50,950 nucleotides of DNA from Acidobacteriota bacterium. Lineage in GTDB: Bacteria; Acidobacteriota; Vicinamibacteria; Vicinamibacterales; UBA8438. This document shows, piece after piece, positions 25,493 to 34,399 of this stretch. Under the pieces are notes generated by a model. That model made no database searches. It saw only the letters and a program-made list of their open reading frames with translations, and was not told the origin of the DNA. Each line of letters opens with the position of its first letter. Positions within the stretch are counted from its first letter, which is position 1. A program made the position numbers and the translations under genes. The stretch is taken from assembly GCA_011523845.1 (NCBI GenBank), contig WTFV01000071.1, forward strand, positions 1-50,950, given 5' to 3'.

Positions 25493-28400
25493 GTGAATCG
25501 CGCGATCGGCTGGCTGGCCCGCAACCCGGTCGCCGCCAACCTGCTGATGGTCCTGATCGTCATGAGCGGCCTCACGGGCGCCGCGGCGGTCACCGAAGAG
25601 GTAATGCCGGAACTCGATCTCCAGCGCATCGGAATCCAGGTGCCCTATCTCGGGGCGGCCCCGGAGGAGGTCGAGTCCGGGGTCGTCGTCCGTATCGAGG
25701 AGGCCATCCAGAACATCGACGGCGTGCGGCAGATCGTGTCGACCGCGTTCGAGGGCCACGCGTCGGTGATCGTGGCGCTCGAGACCGGCGCCGATGCCCA
25801 GCGGGTGCTCGACGAGGTGACGAACAACGTCCAGGCCATCACGACGTTTCCCGTCGAGACGGAGAAGCCAATCATCCGCGAGCTGGTTTCCCGCAACCAG
25901 GTGACGGACATCGCCATCGCCGGCGCCACCGACGTCGCCTCCCTGAAGTCCATCGCCGAGCGCGTGCGCGACGGGCTGTTCGCCCTGCCCGAGGTCGGTC
26001 AGGTCGAGATCGTGAGCGTCCCGCCCTACGAGATCTCCGTCGAGGTGGCGGAGATGGCGTTGCGCCGGCACCGGCTGACGTTCGACCAGGTGGCGAACGC
26101 CGTCCGCCGCTCCTCGCTGGATCTGCCCGGCGGCTCGGTACGCACGGCCCGCGGCGAGATCCTGCTGCGCACGATAGGACAGGCCTACCAGGGCGCGGAC
26201 TACGAGAACCTCGTGCTCTGGACCCGGCCCGACGGCAGCCGTCTGCGGCTCGGCGACGTGGCCACCGTGGTCGACGGCTTCGCGGAGACCGATCAGCGGG
26301 CCCGCTTCGACGACGTCTCCGCCGTGACGGTATCGGTCTACCGCTCGGGCGAGCAGAGCGCGCTCGACGTCGCGGCCGCCGTGCGCGACTACGTCCGGCG
26401 GGCGGATGCCTGGCTGCCCGAGGGGATCACGCTGACGATCTGGCAGGACCAGTCGGAGATCCTGACCGACCGGCTGTCGATCATGGCCGGCAACGGCGCC
26501 GCCGGGTTCGTGCTCGTCTTCTTCGTGCTGTCGCTGTTCCTGGAGATGCGTCTCGCCTTCTGGGTCAGCCTCGGGATCCCGATCTGCTTCCTCGGCGCCT
26601 TCGCGGTGATGCCGAGCCTGGACCTGAGCATCAACATGATCTCGTGCTTCGCGTTCATCCTGGTGCTCGGGATCGTGGTCGACGACGCCATCATCGTCGG
26701 CGAGAACATCCACCGCCATCAGGAACGGCACGGGGACGGTCTGCGCGGCGCCATCGAGGGAGCGCGGGAGATCGGCAGGCCGGTGGTCTACGCCGTCCTC
26801 ACGACGGCGGCGGCGTTCCTGCCGCTGGTGTTCGTACCGGGCGTCTTCGGGCAGATGTTCCAGGTGGTTCCGCTGGTCGTCCTTCCCTGCCTGCTCTTCT
26901 CCCTGCTCGAGTCGCTCGGCATTCTGCCGGCGCACCTCGCGCACGGCCGGCGCCGCGACCGGGCCGGTCCGTGGCGCCGGTTCCAGCAGCGCATCGCCGG
27001 TGGACTCCTGTGGTTCGTCCGCAAGGGCTACGAACCGGCCCTGGAGGCCGCGCTCCGCTGGCGCTACGTCTCGGCGGCCGTCGGATTGTCCACCCTGGTG
27101 CTCAGCGGCGGCCTCGCGCTGGGCGGCTGGGCCAACTTCGAGTTCGCCCCGTCGATCGAGAACGAATTCATGACCGCCTCGATCACGATGCCGCTGGGCA
27201 CGCCGGCCGAGACCACCTCGGCGGCCGTCGCGAGACTCGAGGCGGGAGCGGCACGGCTCCGCGCGAGGCTGGAAGGGGAGACCGGCGTCGACTACTTCCG
27301 GCACGTGGCGACGAACATCGGCGACCAGCCGGTGCAGGCGCGCGGCGGCGGTGGCCTGGGACGGATAGACGCCGACGCCGTGGCCGCCTCCAACGTCGGC
27401 GAGATCACCGTCGAGCTGGTCCCCGCGGAGGCGCGCTCGCACACCAGCGCGCAACTCGGCATCCTGTGGCGCGAGGAGGCCGGCCCGGTCCCCGAGGCGG
27501 TCGCGATAGATTTCCACACGTCGCTGCTGAGTTCCGGGGAGGACGTGGACGTGGAGCTCTCCGGGCGGGACCTCGACCGCCTGCGGGCCGCCGCCGACGT
27601 GCTCAAGGGCCGGCTGGCCGAGTACGCGGGCGTCTATGCGATCGCCGATTCCATTCGTACGGGCAAGGCGGAGATGCGGCTGGACATACGCCCCGCAGCC
27701 GAGACGCTCGGGTTGACGCTGCAGGACCTGGGGCGTCAGGTGCGGCAGGCGTTCTACGGCGAGGAGGCGCAACGCATCCAGCGCGGGCGGGACGACGTCC
27801 GCGTCATGGTGCGCTACCCCCGCGAGCAGCGGCGCTCGCTCGGCAACCTGGAGAACATGCGCGTCCGCACGCCGGCCGGCGGCGAGGTTCCCTTCAGCCA
27901 GGTGGCGCTGGTGGAGCCCGGGCGCGGCTTCGCTTCGATCCGCCGCATCGACCGCAGCCGCGCGGTGAACGTGACCGCGGCGGTCGACCCGCAGCTCGCG
28001 TCGACGTCGGACCTCGTCGCCGAGCTTCGCGCGCGCATCCTCCCCGAGGTGCTCGCCGAATTCCCCGACGTGTTCTACACGTTCAGAGGCAATCAGGAAG
28101 CGCAGGAAGAAGCGATGGGCGGCCTGCGAACGGGGTTCGTCCTGGCGCTGATCCTGATCTTCGGGCTGCTCGCGATCCCGTTGCGGTCGTATGCGCAACC
28201 GCTCATCATCATGGGCGCCATCCCGTTCGGCCTGGTCGGCGCGCTGTGGGGCCACCTGGTGATGGGGCTCGACGTCACGGTGACGTCCGTGCTCGGCTTC
28301 GTCGCCCTGACCGGCATCGTCGTCAACGACAGTCTGATCATGGTCGACTTCATCAACCGGGAGCGGAACCTCGCCGCCGGAACCGGCGACCCGGAGAGGC

Positions 28401-28729
28401 GCCCGCCGGCCGTCCCGCAACCCGCCGCGGCCGGTCTCGAGCGCGCCATCCGTCAAGCCGGCGGGCAGCGGTTCCGGCCCATCGTCCTCACGTCCCTGAC
28501 CACCTTCGCCGGCCTGGCGCCGTTGATGGCCGACCGCAGCATGCAGGCGGCGTTCTTGATCCCGATGGCGGTCTCGCTCGCCTTCGGCGTGCTGTTCGCC
28601 ACCCTGATTACCCTGTTTCTGGTGCCGGTCGCGTACGCGATCCTCGACGACGTGCAGCGCCTGCCGCGGTTGGTGTCGGCATCGCCGGGAGCCGCGCCGC
28701 GCACTTCCCGTCCTGCTTCCGGCCCCTGA
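25493..28729 (+). CDS. RND-family efflux transporter, second and divergent
   Basis: 1078 residues from GTG 25493 (GGGGAGG eight bases upstream). Same architecture as the minus-strand pump: N-terminal ARNPVAANLLMVLIV, proton-relay aspartates in GIVVDDAIIVGENI (about 397), and GIVVNDSLIMVDFIN (about 942) in place of the lysine region. The two pumps are similar enough to suggest an ancestral duplication followed by inversion, and they could form a heteromeric trimer as in MdtBC-type systems, but this is inference. The C-terminus ends in a Pro/Ser-rich tail. Confidence 0.9.
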   Translation: MNRAIGWLARNPVAANLLMVLIVMSGLTGAAAVTEEVMPELDLQRIGIQVPYLGAAPEEVESGVVVRIEEAIQNIDGVRQIVSTAFEGHASVIVALETGADAQRVLDEVTNNVQAITTFPVETEKPIIRELVSRNQVTDIAIAGATDVASLKSIAERVRDGLFALPEVGQVEIVSVPPYEISVEVAEMALRRHRLTFDQVANAVRRSSLDLPGGSVRTARGEILLRTIGQAYQGADYENLVLWTRPDGSRLRLGDVATVVDGFAETDQRARFDDVSAVTVSVYRSGEQSALDVAAAVRDYVRRADAWLPEGITLTIWQDQSEILTDRLSIMAGNGAAGFVLVFFVLSLFLEMRLAFWVSLGIPICFLGAFAVMPSLDLSINMISCFAFILVLGIVVDDAIIVGENIHRHQERHGDGLRGAIEGAREIGRPVVYAVLTTAAAFLPLVFVPGVFGQMFQVVPLVVLPCLLFSLLESLGILPAHLAHGRRRDRAGPWRRFQQRIAGGLLWFVRKGYEPALEAALRWRYVSAAVGLSTLVLSGGLALGGWANFEFAPSIENEFMTASITMPLGTPAETTSAAVARLEAGAARLRARLEGETGVDYFRHVATNIGDQPVQARGGGGLGRIDADAVAASNVGEITVELVPAEARSHTSAQLGILWREEAGPVPEAVAIDFHTSLLSSGEDVDVELSGRDLDRLRAAADVLKGRLAEYAGVYAIADSIRTGKAEMRLDIRPAAETLGLTLQDLGRQVRQAFYGEEAQRIQRGRDDVRVMVRYPREQRRSLGNLENMRVRTPAGGEVPFSQVALVEPGRGFASIRRIDRSRAVNVTAAVDPQLASTSDLVAELRARILPEVLAEFPDVFYTFRGNQEAQEEAMGGLRTGFVLALILIFGLLAIPLRSYAQPLIIMGAIPFGLVGALWGHLVMGLDVTVTSVLGFVALTGIVVNDSLIMVDFINRERNLAAGTGDPERRPPAVPQPAAAGLERAIRQAGGQRFRPIVLTSLTTFAGLAPLMADRSMQAAFLIPMAVSLAFGVLFATLITLFLVPVAYAILDDVQRLPRLVSASPGAAPRTSRPASGP

Positions 28730-28815
28730 TGGCGGCGCGTCGCCGGAGCCGAGTAGACGCGAGCCCCCCACCGATCGGTACTTGCTTCCGGCGCCCTGAC
28801 GCGGCGCGTCCCGCA
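28714..28815. repeat. Direct repeat at the 3' end of the second RND gene
   Basis: TGCTTCCGG..CCCTGA and GCGGCGCGTC occur at 28714-28743 (spanning the stop codon) and again from 28783, an offset of 69 bp. The second copy is noncoding. Confidence 0.6.
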
Positions 28816-29058
28816 CCACGGGCGGCGTCCGGGCAGCGTCCCGGCGCAACAGGGATGCCGAAGCGGCACAGCTTGGCCGTGCTTGCGTTTGGGGCCCCGA
28901 TTGGCTGCCTTGTCCGGCCGAAGTGCGGATCTGTGCAAACTTCGCGCGCGTTGCGGGCCACGACGCCCGGCTTCAGGTTACCTGGTTGGGATAGGCGTGG
29001 TCGCGCGGTCGCCCGCCGGCGGGCGCTTGGCCGGGCGACGCCGGCCGCCTGCAGCCGA
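28730..29058. other. Intergenic region, no gene seen
   Basis: Convergent gap between the second RND pump and the LCMT-type methyltransferase. Apart from the short direct repeat at its left end I find no coding frame with family features, no clear terminator with a T-run and no RNA gene. Confidence 0.5.
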
Positions 29059-30099
29059 TCAGCCTTCCCGGGGATCGGGCACCCCGGCGACGATCAGCCC
29101 GCCGAGCGGCGTCCCCCGTTCGGCCTCGCCGCCGAACGCCTCGAAGCCCCGCAGCGCCAGCCCGCGGGCTTCGATGAACTCCCTGGCGCGCTCACCCGCG
29201 GGGGCGGCGGTCGAGACGCCGAAGAGCCAGCTCTCGCCGTAGAAGGCCTTCATCGCGTACTTCGCGTAGTTCCCCAGCACCACGAACGGCTTGCGGCAAA
29301 GCACCAGTTCCCGGCTCAGGAAGTCGAAAGCGACGCACGAACCGGGCGCGAGTCCCGCTACTTCACGCAGCGTCTTGTCGACCGCCGCGTCGTCGAGATA
29401 CATCGTCACGCCTTCCCACAGGATGAAGGTCGGCAAGTCCGGGTCGAACCCGTGTTCCTTCAGCGACGCCAGCCAGGACTGCTGGTTGAAGTCGGTCGGC
29501 GCGAAGACGACGTGACCGCAGTCGACGCCGGCGGCGCGCAGCGCCTCGACCTTGGCCGACTGCGTCGGCGGCTCGTCGACCTCGAAGCATCGCAATGCCT
29601 CGCCGCTGCCCCTTCCGGCCGGCGCGCGCAGGTCCGCTCCGTCCGGCAACGGTCCGTACGAGCGCGTGTCCCACCCCGCGCCGAGCACGACGAACTGCCG
29701 GATCGGACTGCCCGCGGCGGCGGCAGCGGCGACGGCACTGTCGAAGAAGTGCGTGCGGTGGCTGATGAAGGTCATCATCGTCGACGGCCGCGGGCCGGGG
29801 TACGCGAGGACCGAACCCCGGAAGCCGCTCCACCGCGCCGCCAGGACCAGGGTGTCCATCATCGAGCGCAGGACCAGTGGTGACAGCGCGGGGAGGTGCG
29901 GCGCGATCCGCTCGGCTCCGCCGTCGTTGCGGCTCCCGATGTGGTGGAGCAGCAGCCGTGTCATGTACGGCTCGTAGGCCGTACCCGAGATCCCGCGCGG
30001 CATGTTCACGAAACGGACCCGGAAGCTGTAGACCAGCGATCCGATGAGCTGGAGGGGGAAGAGCACGATCTCGAGCAGGGCGAAGAGCAGGACTCTCAT
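29059..30099 (-). CDS. LCMT/Ppm1-family SAM-dependent methyltransferase with N-terminal membrane helix
   Basis: 346 residues from ATG 30099; a GTG three codons upstream is possible. An N-terminal hydrophobic helix (LLFALLEIVLFPLQLIGSLV) is followed by the leucine-carboxyl-methyltransferase fold: SAM-binding FVVLGAGWDTRSY, the acidic strand CFEVDEPPTQSAKVEAL, the FAPTDFN block and the family-typical LWEGVTMYLDD. Prokaryotic members act mostly on small molecules or polyketides; the target here is unknown. Its 5' end is 47 bp from the divergent PD40 gene, so the two probably share a promoter region. Confidence 0.85.
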   Translation of the reverse strand: MRVLLFALLEIVLFPLQLIGSLVYSFRVRFVNMPRGISGTAYEPYMTRLLLHHIGSRNDGGAERIAPHLPALSPLVLRSMMDTLVLAARWSGFRGSVLAYPGPRPSTMMTFISHRTHFFDSAVAAAAAAGSPIRQFVVLGAGWDTRSYGPLPDGADLRAPAGRGSGEALRCFEVDEPPTQSAKVEALRAAGVDCGHVVFAPTDFNQQSWLASLKEHGFDPDLPTFILWEGVTMYLDDAAVDKTLREVAGLAPGSCVAFDFLSRELVLCRKPFVVLGNYAKYAMKAFYGESWLFGVSTAAPAGERAREFIEARGLALRGFEAFGGEAERGTPLGGLIVAGVPDPREG

Positions 30100-30146
30100 C
30101 GACGGCACGAGCGTACCCTATGATCTGCCGAGCGAGGAGGATGGAC

Positions 30147-31115
30147 ATGACCATACGGATGACGGGCGCGGCGTGGGGAATCGGCGTCGTCTTCTGCCTG
30201 GCCGCGGCAGCCCCCGCGGCGGCGCAGCAGAGCTGGGTGGAGCGCGCCGTGCACAACTTCGGCGAGCCGATCAACACGCTCTGGGCCGAGGGCGAGCTGT
30301 CGTTCGCGGCCGACGGCACGATGGTCTACTGCAGCGCCCGCGAGGACCTCGGGGCGGCGCCCGGCGACCCCAAGGATCTCTACATCGCGACGTTCGATCC
30401 GGACACCGGACGCTGGAACACGCCCGTCAACATGGGCCAGCCGGTCAACTCCGCCCCGGCGACCGACGTCGACCCGCTACGGCTCGGCGACGACCGGGAA
30501 CCGTGGATCACCGCCGACGGCAACACCATCTACTTCAAGTCGGACCGGCTCGCGACCAGCAACCCCCGCAACGCCAGCGACCTGTTCGTCACCCGCAAGG
30601 TCGACGGAGCGTGGACGACGCCGGAGCTGCTCCCGTATCCCATCAGCACCGACGCCGGCAACGAGCACTGTCCGGCCATCCTCAACGACGGCGAGACGCT
30701 GTGCTTCGCCTCGCGGCGGGAGGGCGGCTACGGCGGGTCGGACATCTGGTGCTCGCGGCAGGACGCCGACGGCGTCTGGGAGGAGCCGGTGAACCAAGGG
30801 CCCAACATCAACACCGCGGCCGAGGAGTTCCACTTCTCGCAGGACGCCGACGGCCGGGTCTACTTCACCTCGAGCCGTCCCGGCGGCCAGGGCGGCATGG
30901 ACATCTGGTCGGCGATGCAGACGGGACCGAACCGTTGGGCGCCCGCGGTGAACCTGGGACCCCAGGTGAACACCGCCGCCGCCGACATGTGTCCGGCCCT
31001 CCCGCCGGACGGCACCACGTTCACCTGGTTTTCGTACCGCGAGGACAACAGCTTCGGGGGCATCGATATCTTCTGGACCCACAAGTCCAATCTGGCCACC
31101 GAGCCCGAGCGCTAG
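30147..31115 (+). CDS. Secreted PD40/TolB-like beta-propeller protein
   Basis: 322 residues. AGGAGG directly precedes an ATG at 30141 and lies six bases before ATG 30147, so the second is the better start. A signal peptide ends near APAAAQQSW. Blades carry PD40 signatures: PWITADGNTIYFKSDR, CPAILNDGETLCFASRR, GGYGGSDIWCSR, RVYFTSSRPGGQGGMDIW and GGIDIFWTH. The pattern matches the OmpA-associated WD40-like periplasmic proteins, without an OmpA domain here. Probably binds peptidoglycan-associated or extracellular partners. Confidence 0.85.
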   Translation: MTIRMTGAAWGIGVVFCLAAAAPAAAQQSWVERAVHNFGEPINTLWAEGELSFAADGTMVYCSAREDLGAAPGDPKDLYIATFDPDTGRWNTPVNMGQPVNSAPATDVDPLRLGDDREPWITADGNTIYFKSDRLATSNPRNASDLFVTRKVDGAWTTPELLPYPISTDAGNEHCPAILNDGETLCFASRREGGYGGSDIWCSRQDADGVWEEPVNQGPNINTAAEEFHFSQDADGRVYFTSSRPGGQGGMDIWSAMQTGPNRWAPAVNLGPQVNTAAADMCPALPPDGTTFTWFSYREDNSFGGIDIFWTHKSNLATEPER

Positions 31116-31184
31116 CGTCGGTAGCGCGACCCAGGGTCGCGTCGGGGGCGACGCTGGCGCGCAAGCGAGCCGCAGGGCCGAGCC

Positions 31185-31376
31185 GTGCCGAAGGTCCGTG
31201 ACGCGATTCGCCTGGTGGAGCAGGACGGGTGGTCGCTTGTGCGCACGAGAGGGAGCCATCGGCAGTTTCGGCATCCGGACAAGCCGGGAACCGTGACCAT
31301 CGCCGGCAAGTTGAACGACGACCTTCCGCGAGGCACCTGGGCCAGCGTCATGAAGCAAGCCGGATTGGAGGAGTGA
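31185..31376 (+). CDS. hicA: HicA mRNA interferase toxin
   Basis: 63 residues from GTG 31185. The compact double-stranded-RNA-binding-like fold of HicA is clear: VRDAIRLVEQDGWSLVRTRG, then the catalytic histidine in GSHRQFRHP, VTIAGK and the family-typical DDLPRGTWASVMKQAGL. Four bases separate it from hicB, the usual toxin-first order. Confidence 0.9.
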   Translation: MPKVRDAIRLVEQDGWSLVRTRGSHRQFRHPDKPGTVTIAGKLNDDLPRGTWASVMKQAGLEE

Positions 31377-31380
31377 AGGG

Positions 31381-31599
31381 ATGCGATACGCGATCGTGAT
31401 CGAGAAATCGCCGAGGAACTACGCCGCCTACGTTCCCGACCTGCCCGGGTGCGTTGCGACCGGTGCTTCCAGGAACGAGGTGGTAGAAGAGATCAGCGAG
31501 GCGATCCGACTTCACATCAAGAGCCTGCGCGAACACCATGAGCCAGTGCCCGCGCCCCGATCCACGACCGCTGTCGTCGACGTAGCTGCCGCCGGGTGA
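31381..31599 (+). CDS. hicB: HicB antitoxin
   Basis: 72 residues with the partial RNase H-like fold of HicB: YAIVIEKSPRNYAAYVPDLPGC, GCVATGASRNEVVEEISEAI and the helix LHIKSLREHHEPVPAP. It lacks an obvious C-terminal DNA-binding domain, as in the short HicB class. It directly follows hicA and should neutralise it. Confidence 0.9.
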   Translation: MRYAIVIEKSPRNYAAYVPDLPGCVATGASRNEVVEEISEAIRLHIKSLREHHEPVPAPRSTTAVVDVAAAG

Positions 31600-31674
31600 T
31601 CAGGTCGTCCTGCTTCCGCTCGTCGTCCGTTGAGCGATGCAGCGTCGCCAGACGAACACCCGCCGGAGTCCTCT

Positions 31675-31780
31675 AGCGCCCCGAAACGCCTCGCTGGCTC
31701 GGCGTTTCGGCCCATCCCCCCGCTCCATGACCTGCGCCGCAGAACTCCGCTTCGCTGCGTTCTGCGGCGCAGACTCCTAG
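31675..31780. repeat. Dispersed palindromic repeat, copy R1
   Basis: Two perfect hairpins. The first has arms CCGAAACGCC / GGCGTTTCGG (31681-31710, ten-base loop). The second has arms CTGCGCCGCAGAA / TTCTGCGGCGCAG (31732-31744 and 31760-31772). They are joined by CCCATCCCCCCGCTCC. The copy lies directly downstream of the DUF1552 stop codon and could also terminate transcription, although no T-run follows. Related copies: R2 36493-36594, R3 41835-41959, R4 50491-50560. Confidence 0.75.
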
Positions 31781-33165
31781 CCGTCCGTGGTCGCCCGCGC
31801 GATGCCGGACAGCTCGCCGAGCCGCTCGCCGGTGCTGTCGCCGAACTTCTCCGCCGGCACGCCCAGCATGTTGAGCAGCGTCAACTGCAGGTTCGTCAGC
31901 CGCTGGGTGCCGCGCGGATACCGGAGATGGCGTCCCCCTTCGATGCGTCCGCCCGCCCCGCCGGCCAGCAGCAGCGGGAGGTTCCGGGAATCGTGCCGGT
32001 TGCCCTCGCTGATGGCGCTGCCGTACAGGATGGCCACGTTGTCGAGCACCGAACCCTCGCCGTCGTCGGTCGCCGCCAGCTTGTCGAGAAAATAGCCGAG
32101 CAGCGAGACGTGGTAGGCGTTGATGCGCTGCAGGGAGGCGATCTTCTTCTGGTCGCCGCCGTGGTGCGAGATCGGGTGGTGCGAGTCCGAGACGCCGATC
32201 TGCGGGTACGTCGCACCGCTCTGCTCGCGGCCGATCTGGAACGTGATGATGCGCGTCGAGTCGGTCTGGAACGCAAGCGCCTGCATGTCGAACATCAGCC
32301 GCGCGTGCTCGTCGTAGTCGACCGGGATGCCGGCCGGCGAGTCGACGAGCGGCAGCTCCCGGCCGTTCGCCTCGGCGTTCTGGATGCGCCGCTCGATCTC
32401 GCGAACCGAGTCGACGTACTCGTCGATCTTCCGCTGGTCCCGGCGCCCGAGGTCGCCCTGCAGGTGGCGGACCTTGTCGAGCACCGAGTCGATGATGCTG
32501 CTCTGCCGGCGCAGGCGGGCGCTCCGCGCGGCCGGATCCGTGCTGTCGATGTCGCCGAACAGGCGCTCGAAGACCACGCGCGGGTTCGGCTCCACCGGCA
32601 GCGGCGTCGACGGGCCGGCCCATGCCAGGGTGTTCTGGTAGGCGCAATTGAAGCCGACGCCGCACGTGCCGACGCCGTTGACGGTGTCGGCGCCCTCCAG
32701 GCCCAACTCCAGCGACGGCAGCGGCGTGTCCTGGCTGATCGTCTTCGCCAGGATCTGATCCATCGAGATGCCCAGGTCCAGGCTGGAGCTGCTCGTCGTC
32801 TGGAGCGGCTCGACCCCGGTCAGGAAGGCGCCGGCCGGCTTGGCGTGCGACCCGGGGTTCCCGGTGCGCGAGCTGGCGCCGGTGTTGTCGAGCCCGCTGA
32901 CCACCAGCAATTGCCGGCGATGGGCCTCGAGCGGCTTCAACGTCGGCGTGAACTCGAAGGCGCTCCCCTCGGCCGCCGGCGTCCAGTCCTTCATGATGAT
33001 CCCGTTGGGCACGTACACCGCGCAGAAGCGGGAAACCCGCCGGGCCGGGGTCTTCGCCAGCGCGGTCAGCGCCGGCACCATGCCGTCGAGCAACGGCAGC
33101 GCGAGAGTCGCGCCCACGCCTCGGAGCACCGTCCGCCGGGGAATGGCCTTCCTGGTGATCATCAT
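31777..33165 (-). CDS. Tat-exported DUF1552 protein
   Basis: 462 residues from ATG 33165 (GGAGGA seven bases upstream; the next codon is also ATG). A twin-arginine signal (IPRRTVLRGVGATLALPLL) precedes the DUF1552 body, recognised by RFCAVYVPNGIIMKDWTP, LDNTGASSRTGNPGSHA, FLTG, SLDLGISMDQILA, SLELGLEG, and the C-terminal SDSHHPISHHGGDQ and LDNVAILYGSAISEGNRHD. In Acidobacteriota, Planctomycetota and Myxococcota this family is usually paired with a DUF1592-type cytochrome c protein. No such partner lies next to it here. Function unknown; a periplasmic redox or carbohydrate role has been suggested for such pairs. Confidence 0.87.
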   Translation of the reverse strand: MMITRKAIPRRTVLRGVGATLALPLLDGMVPALTALAKTPARRVSRFCAVYVPNGIIMKDWTPAAEGSAFEFTPTLKPLEAHRRQLLVVSGLDNTGASSRTGNPGSHAKPAGAFLTGVEPLQTTSSSSLDLGISMDQILAKTISQDTPLPSLELGLEGADTVNGVGTCGVGFNCAYQNTLAWAGPSTPLPVEPNPRVVFERLFGDIDSTDPAARSARLRRQSSIIDSVLDKVRHLQGDLGRRDQRKIDEYVDSVREIERRIQNAEANGRELPLVDSPAGIPVDYDEHARLMFDMQALAFQTDSTRIITFQIGREQSGATYPQIGVSDSHHPISHHGGDQKKIASLQRINAYHVSLLGYFLDKLAATDDGEGSVLDNVAILYGSAISEGNRHDSRNLPLLLAGGAGGRIEGGRHLRYPRGTQRLTNLQLTLLNMLGVPAEKFGDSTGERLGELSGIARATTDG

Positions 33166-33513
33166 GATTCTGTCCTCCGCATTCGGAATGCGAGTGCCTG
33201 CCATCATAGCCCCCTGCGGCGCACGATTCCACCGCTTTTTTCGCATGCTGAACGGCGGGGTCGAGGTCCCGACCCGCTGATCGCCCTCTTGATCGCCTCG
33301 TCGCGATTGCCGCCGCCGGCCAGATGATGAGAGGATCTGATCCGAGTGTCTCCCGATGAATCGGGCTTGCAAGACTACCCATCGGGGGTAGCAGTCCCGG
33401 CTGGCGATGACAAGCTGACCGGGGTCACTCAACCGGGGGCTCTGCGACTCATGCAGGGGGCAGAGCCCGTTGTCTCTCCGCTCACGCAACCTCTACCTGC
33501 TCGCGCCGAGAAC
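33166..33513. other. Intergenic region with one hairpin
   Basis: No credible gene. An inverted repeat GGGCTCTGC / GCAGAGCCC lies at 33437-33468, 46 bp past the stop of the neighbouring membrane-protein gene. It may end that transcript, but no T-run follows it on the minus strand. Confidence 0.45.
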
Positions 33514-34086
33514 TTACACGGGTCGGCGCACCAGCCACAGCCATCGAATCACGCCACCGACCGCCGCTGCCAGCGTCGCCAGGATCAGCCCGCTCTTGAG
33601 CAGCGTGAAGACCGCCGCCACTCTCGTCCAGGACGTCGGAGCGCCATCGTAGGTAGAGGCCAGCACCGCGATGGAGATGTTCTCGAAGACGTCGATCGCG
33701 GCCCCCGCAAACGGCAGCAGGTAGAACGGTCGTCCGCCCTCGAGGACGCGGAGCAGCAGGAGCACGAAGAGCAGGCCGTAGGCGACCGGGAAGATCATGT
33801 CGATCGACACCTCGGTCCAGGCATAGACGGCCCTTGCGCGCGGGTCGAGCCGATCGAGCGCTGCGAACAAGTCGGCGGCCTCCTCGGGCGTGTACCACTG
33901 CCTGGTGTCGAGGAGCTCGAGACCGTCCAGTCGAGCGTCTCGCCACTGGAAACCCGCCATACAGAGCAGCGCGACCAGCATCGTCGGGACGATCACGCGC
34001 CGCGTGGCGAACCGTTGCAGTCGGCCACGAATCCAGTCGTGCACGTCTACCGGTTCGTCAGCCATCGGTCCGGTACTCTCGTCCAT
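33514..34086 (-). CDS. Integral membrane protein, about four helices (190 aa)
   Basis: Hydrophobic segments: VIVPTMLVALLCMAGF (about 32-48), MIFPVAYGLLFVLLLLRVL (about 97-115), FYLLPFAGAAIDVFENISIAVLA (about 121-143, with an acidic DVFEN in the membrane) and SGLILATLAAAVGGVIRWLW (about 165-184). The loop after helix 1 contains the polar TRQWYTPEEAADLF. No family recognised. Start could be ATG 34086 or 34065; neither has a strong ribosome-binding site. Confidence 0.65.
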   Translation of the reverse strand: MDESTGPMADEPVDVHDWIRGRLQRFATRRVIVPTMLVALLCMAGFQWRDARLDGLELLDTRQWYTPEEAADLFAALDRLDPRARAVYAWTEVSIDMIFPVAYGLLFVLLLLRVLEGGRPFYLLPFAGAAIDVFENISIAVLASTYDGAPTSWTRVAAVFTLLKSGLILATLAAAVGGVIRWLWLVRRPV

Positions 34087-34125
34087 CCCAAGGCTGCTCC
34101 CAATACGTCTCGCCAGCCTTCGGAT

Positions 34126-34398
34126 CTACTCCGCGAAAAGATCGGAATGGGTCCCAGTGCGGACCAAGTGCAGCTCGTCAGATTTGATTCGGTAGATCAC
34201 CAGCCAGTCCGGCTCAAGGTGTACCTCCCGGTAACCTCTCCAAATCCCACGGAGTGGATGGTCGCGATATTGCGCGGGCAGGGGCTCTTGCTCGATCAGC
34301 GATGCCAGCAGCCCCCTCAACTTTCTCAGGTCCTTTCCCCGCGCCCTCGCTCGCCGTACGTCGCGCTTGAACTGCGAGGAGCGAACAGGGGTCAGCAT
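34126..34398 (-). CDS. YafQ-family (RelE superfamily) mRNA interferase toxin
   Basis: 90 residues with the family pattern: SSQFKRDVRRARARGKDLRK at the N-terminus, LPAQYRDHPLRGIWRGYREV and the C-terminal WLVIYRIKSDELHLVRTGTHSDLF. The histidine and arginine residues that YafQ uses for ribosome-dependent mRNA cleavage have counterparts here (His in YRDHPL, His in RTGTHSDLF). ATG 34398 comes one base after the antitoxin stop. Confidence 0.9.
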   Translation of the reverse strand: MLTPVRSSQFKRDVRRARARGKDLRKLRGLLASLIEQEPLPAQYRDHPLRGIWRGYREVHLEPDWLVIYRIKSDELHLVRTGTHSDLFAE

Positions 34399-34399
34399 G

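Noticed and set aside
25358..28849. Long minus-strand frame (about 1160 codons) opposite the second RND pump
   Set aside because: Antisense shadow: His/Asp/Gln/Arg-rich with no motif; the plus strand encodes an unmistakable RND transporter.
33437..33468. Intrinsic terminator
   Set aside because: The stem (GGGCTCTGC / GCAGAGCCC) is real but no T-run follows on the minus strand; kept only as a note on the intergenic region.
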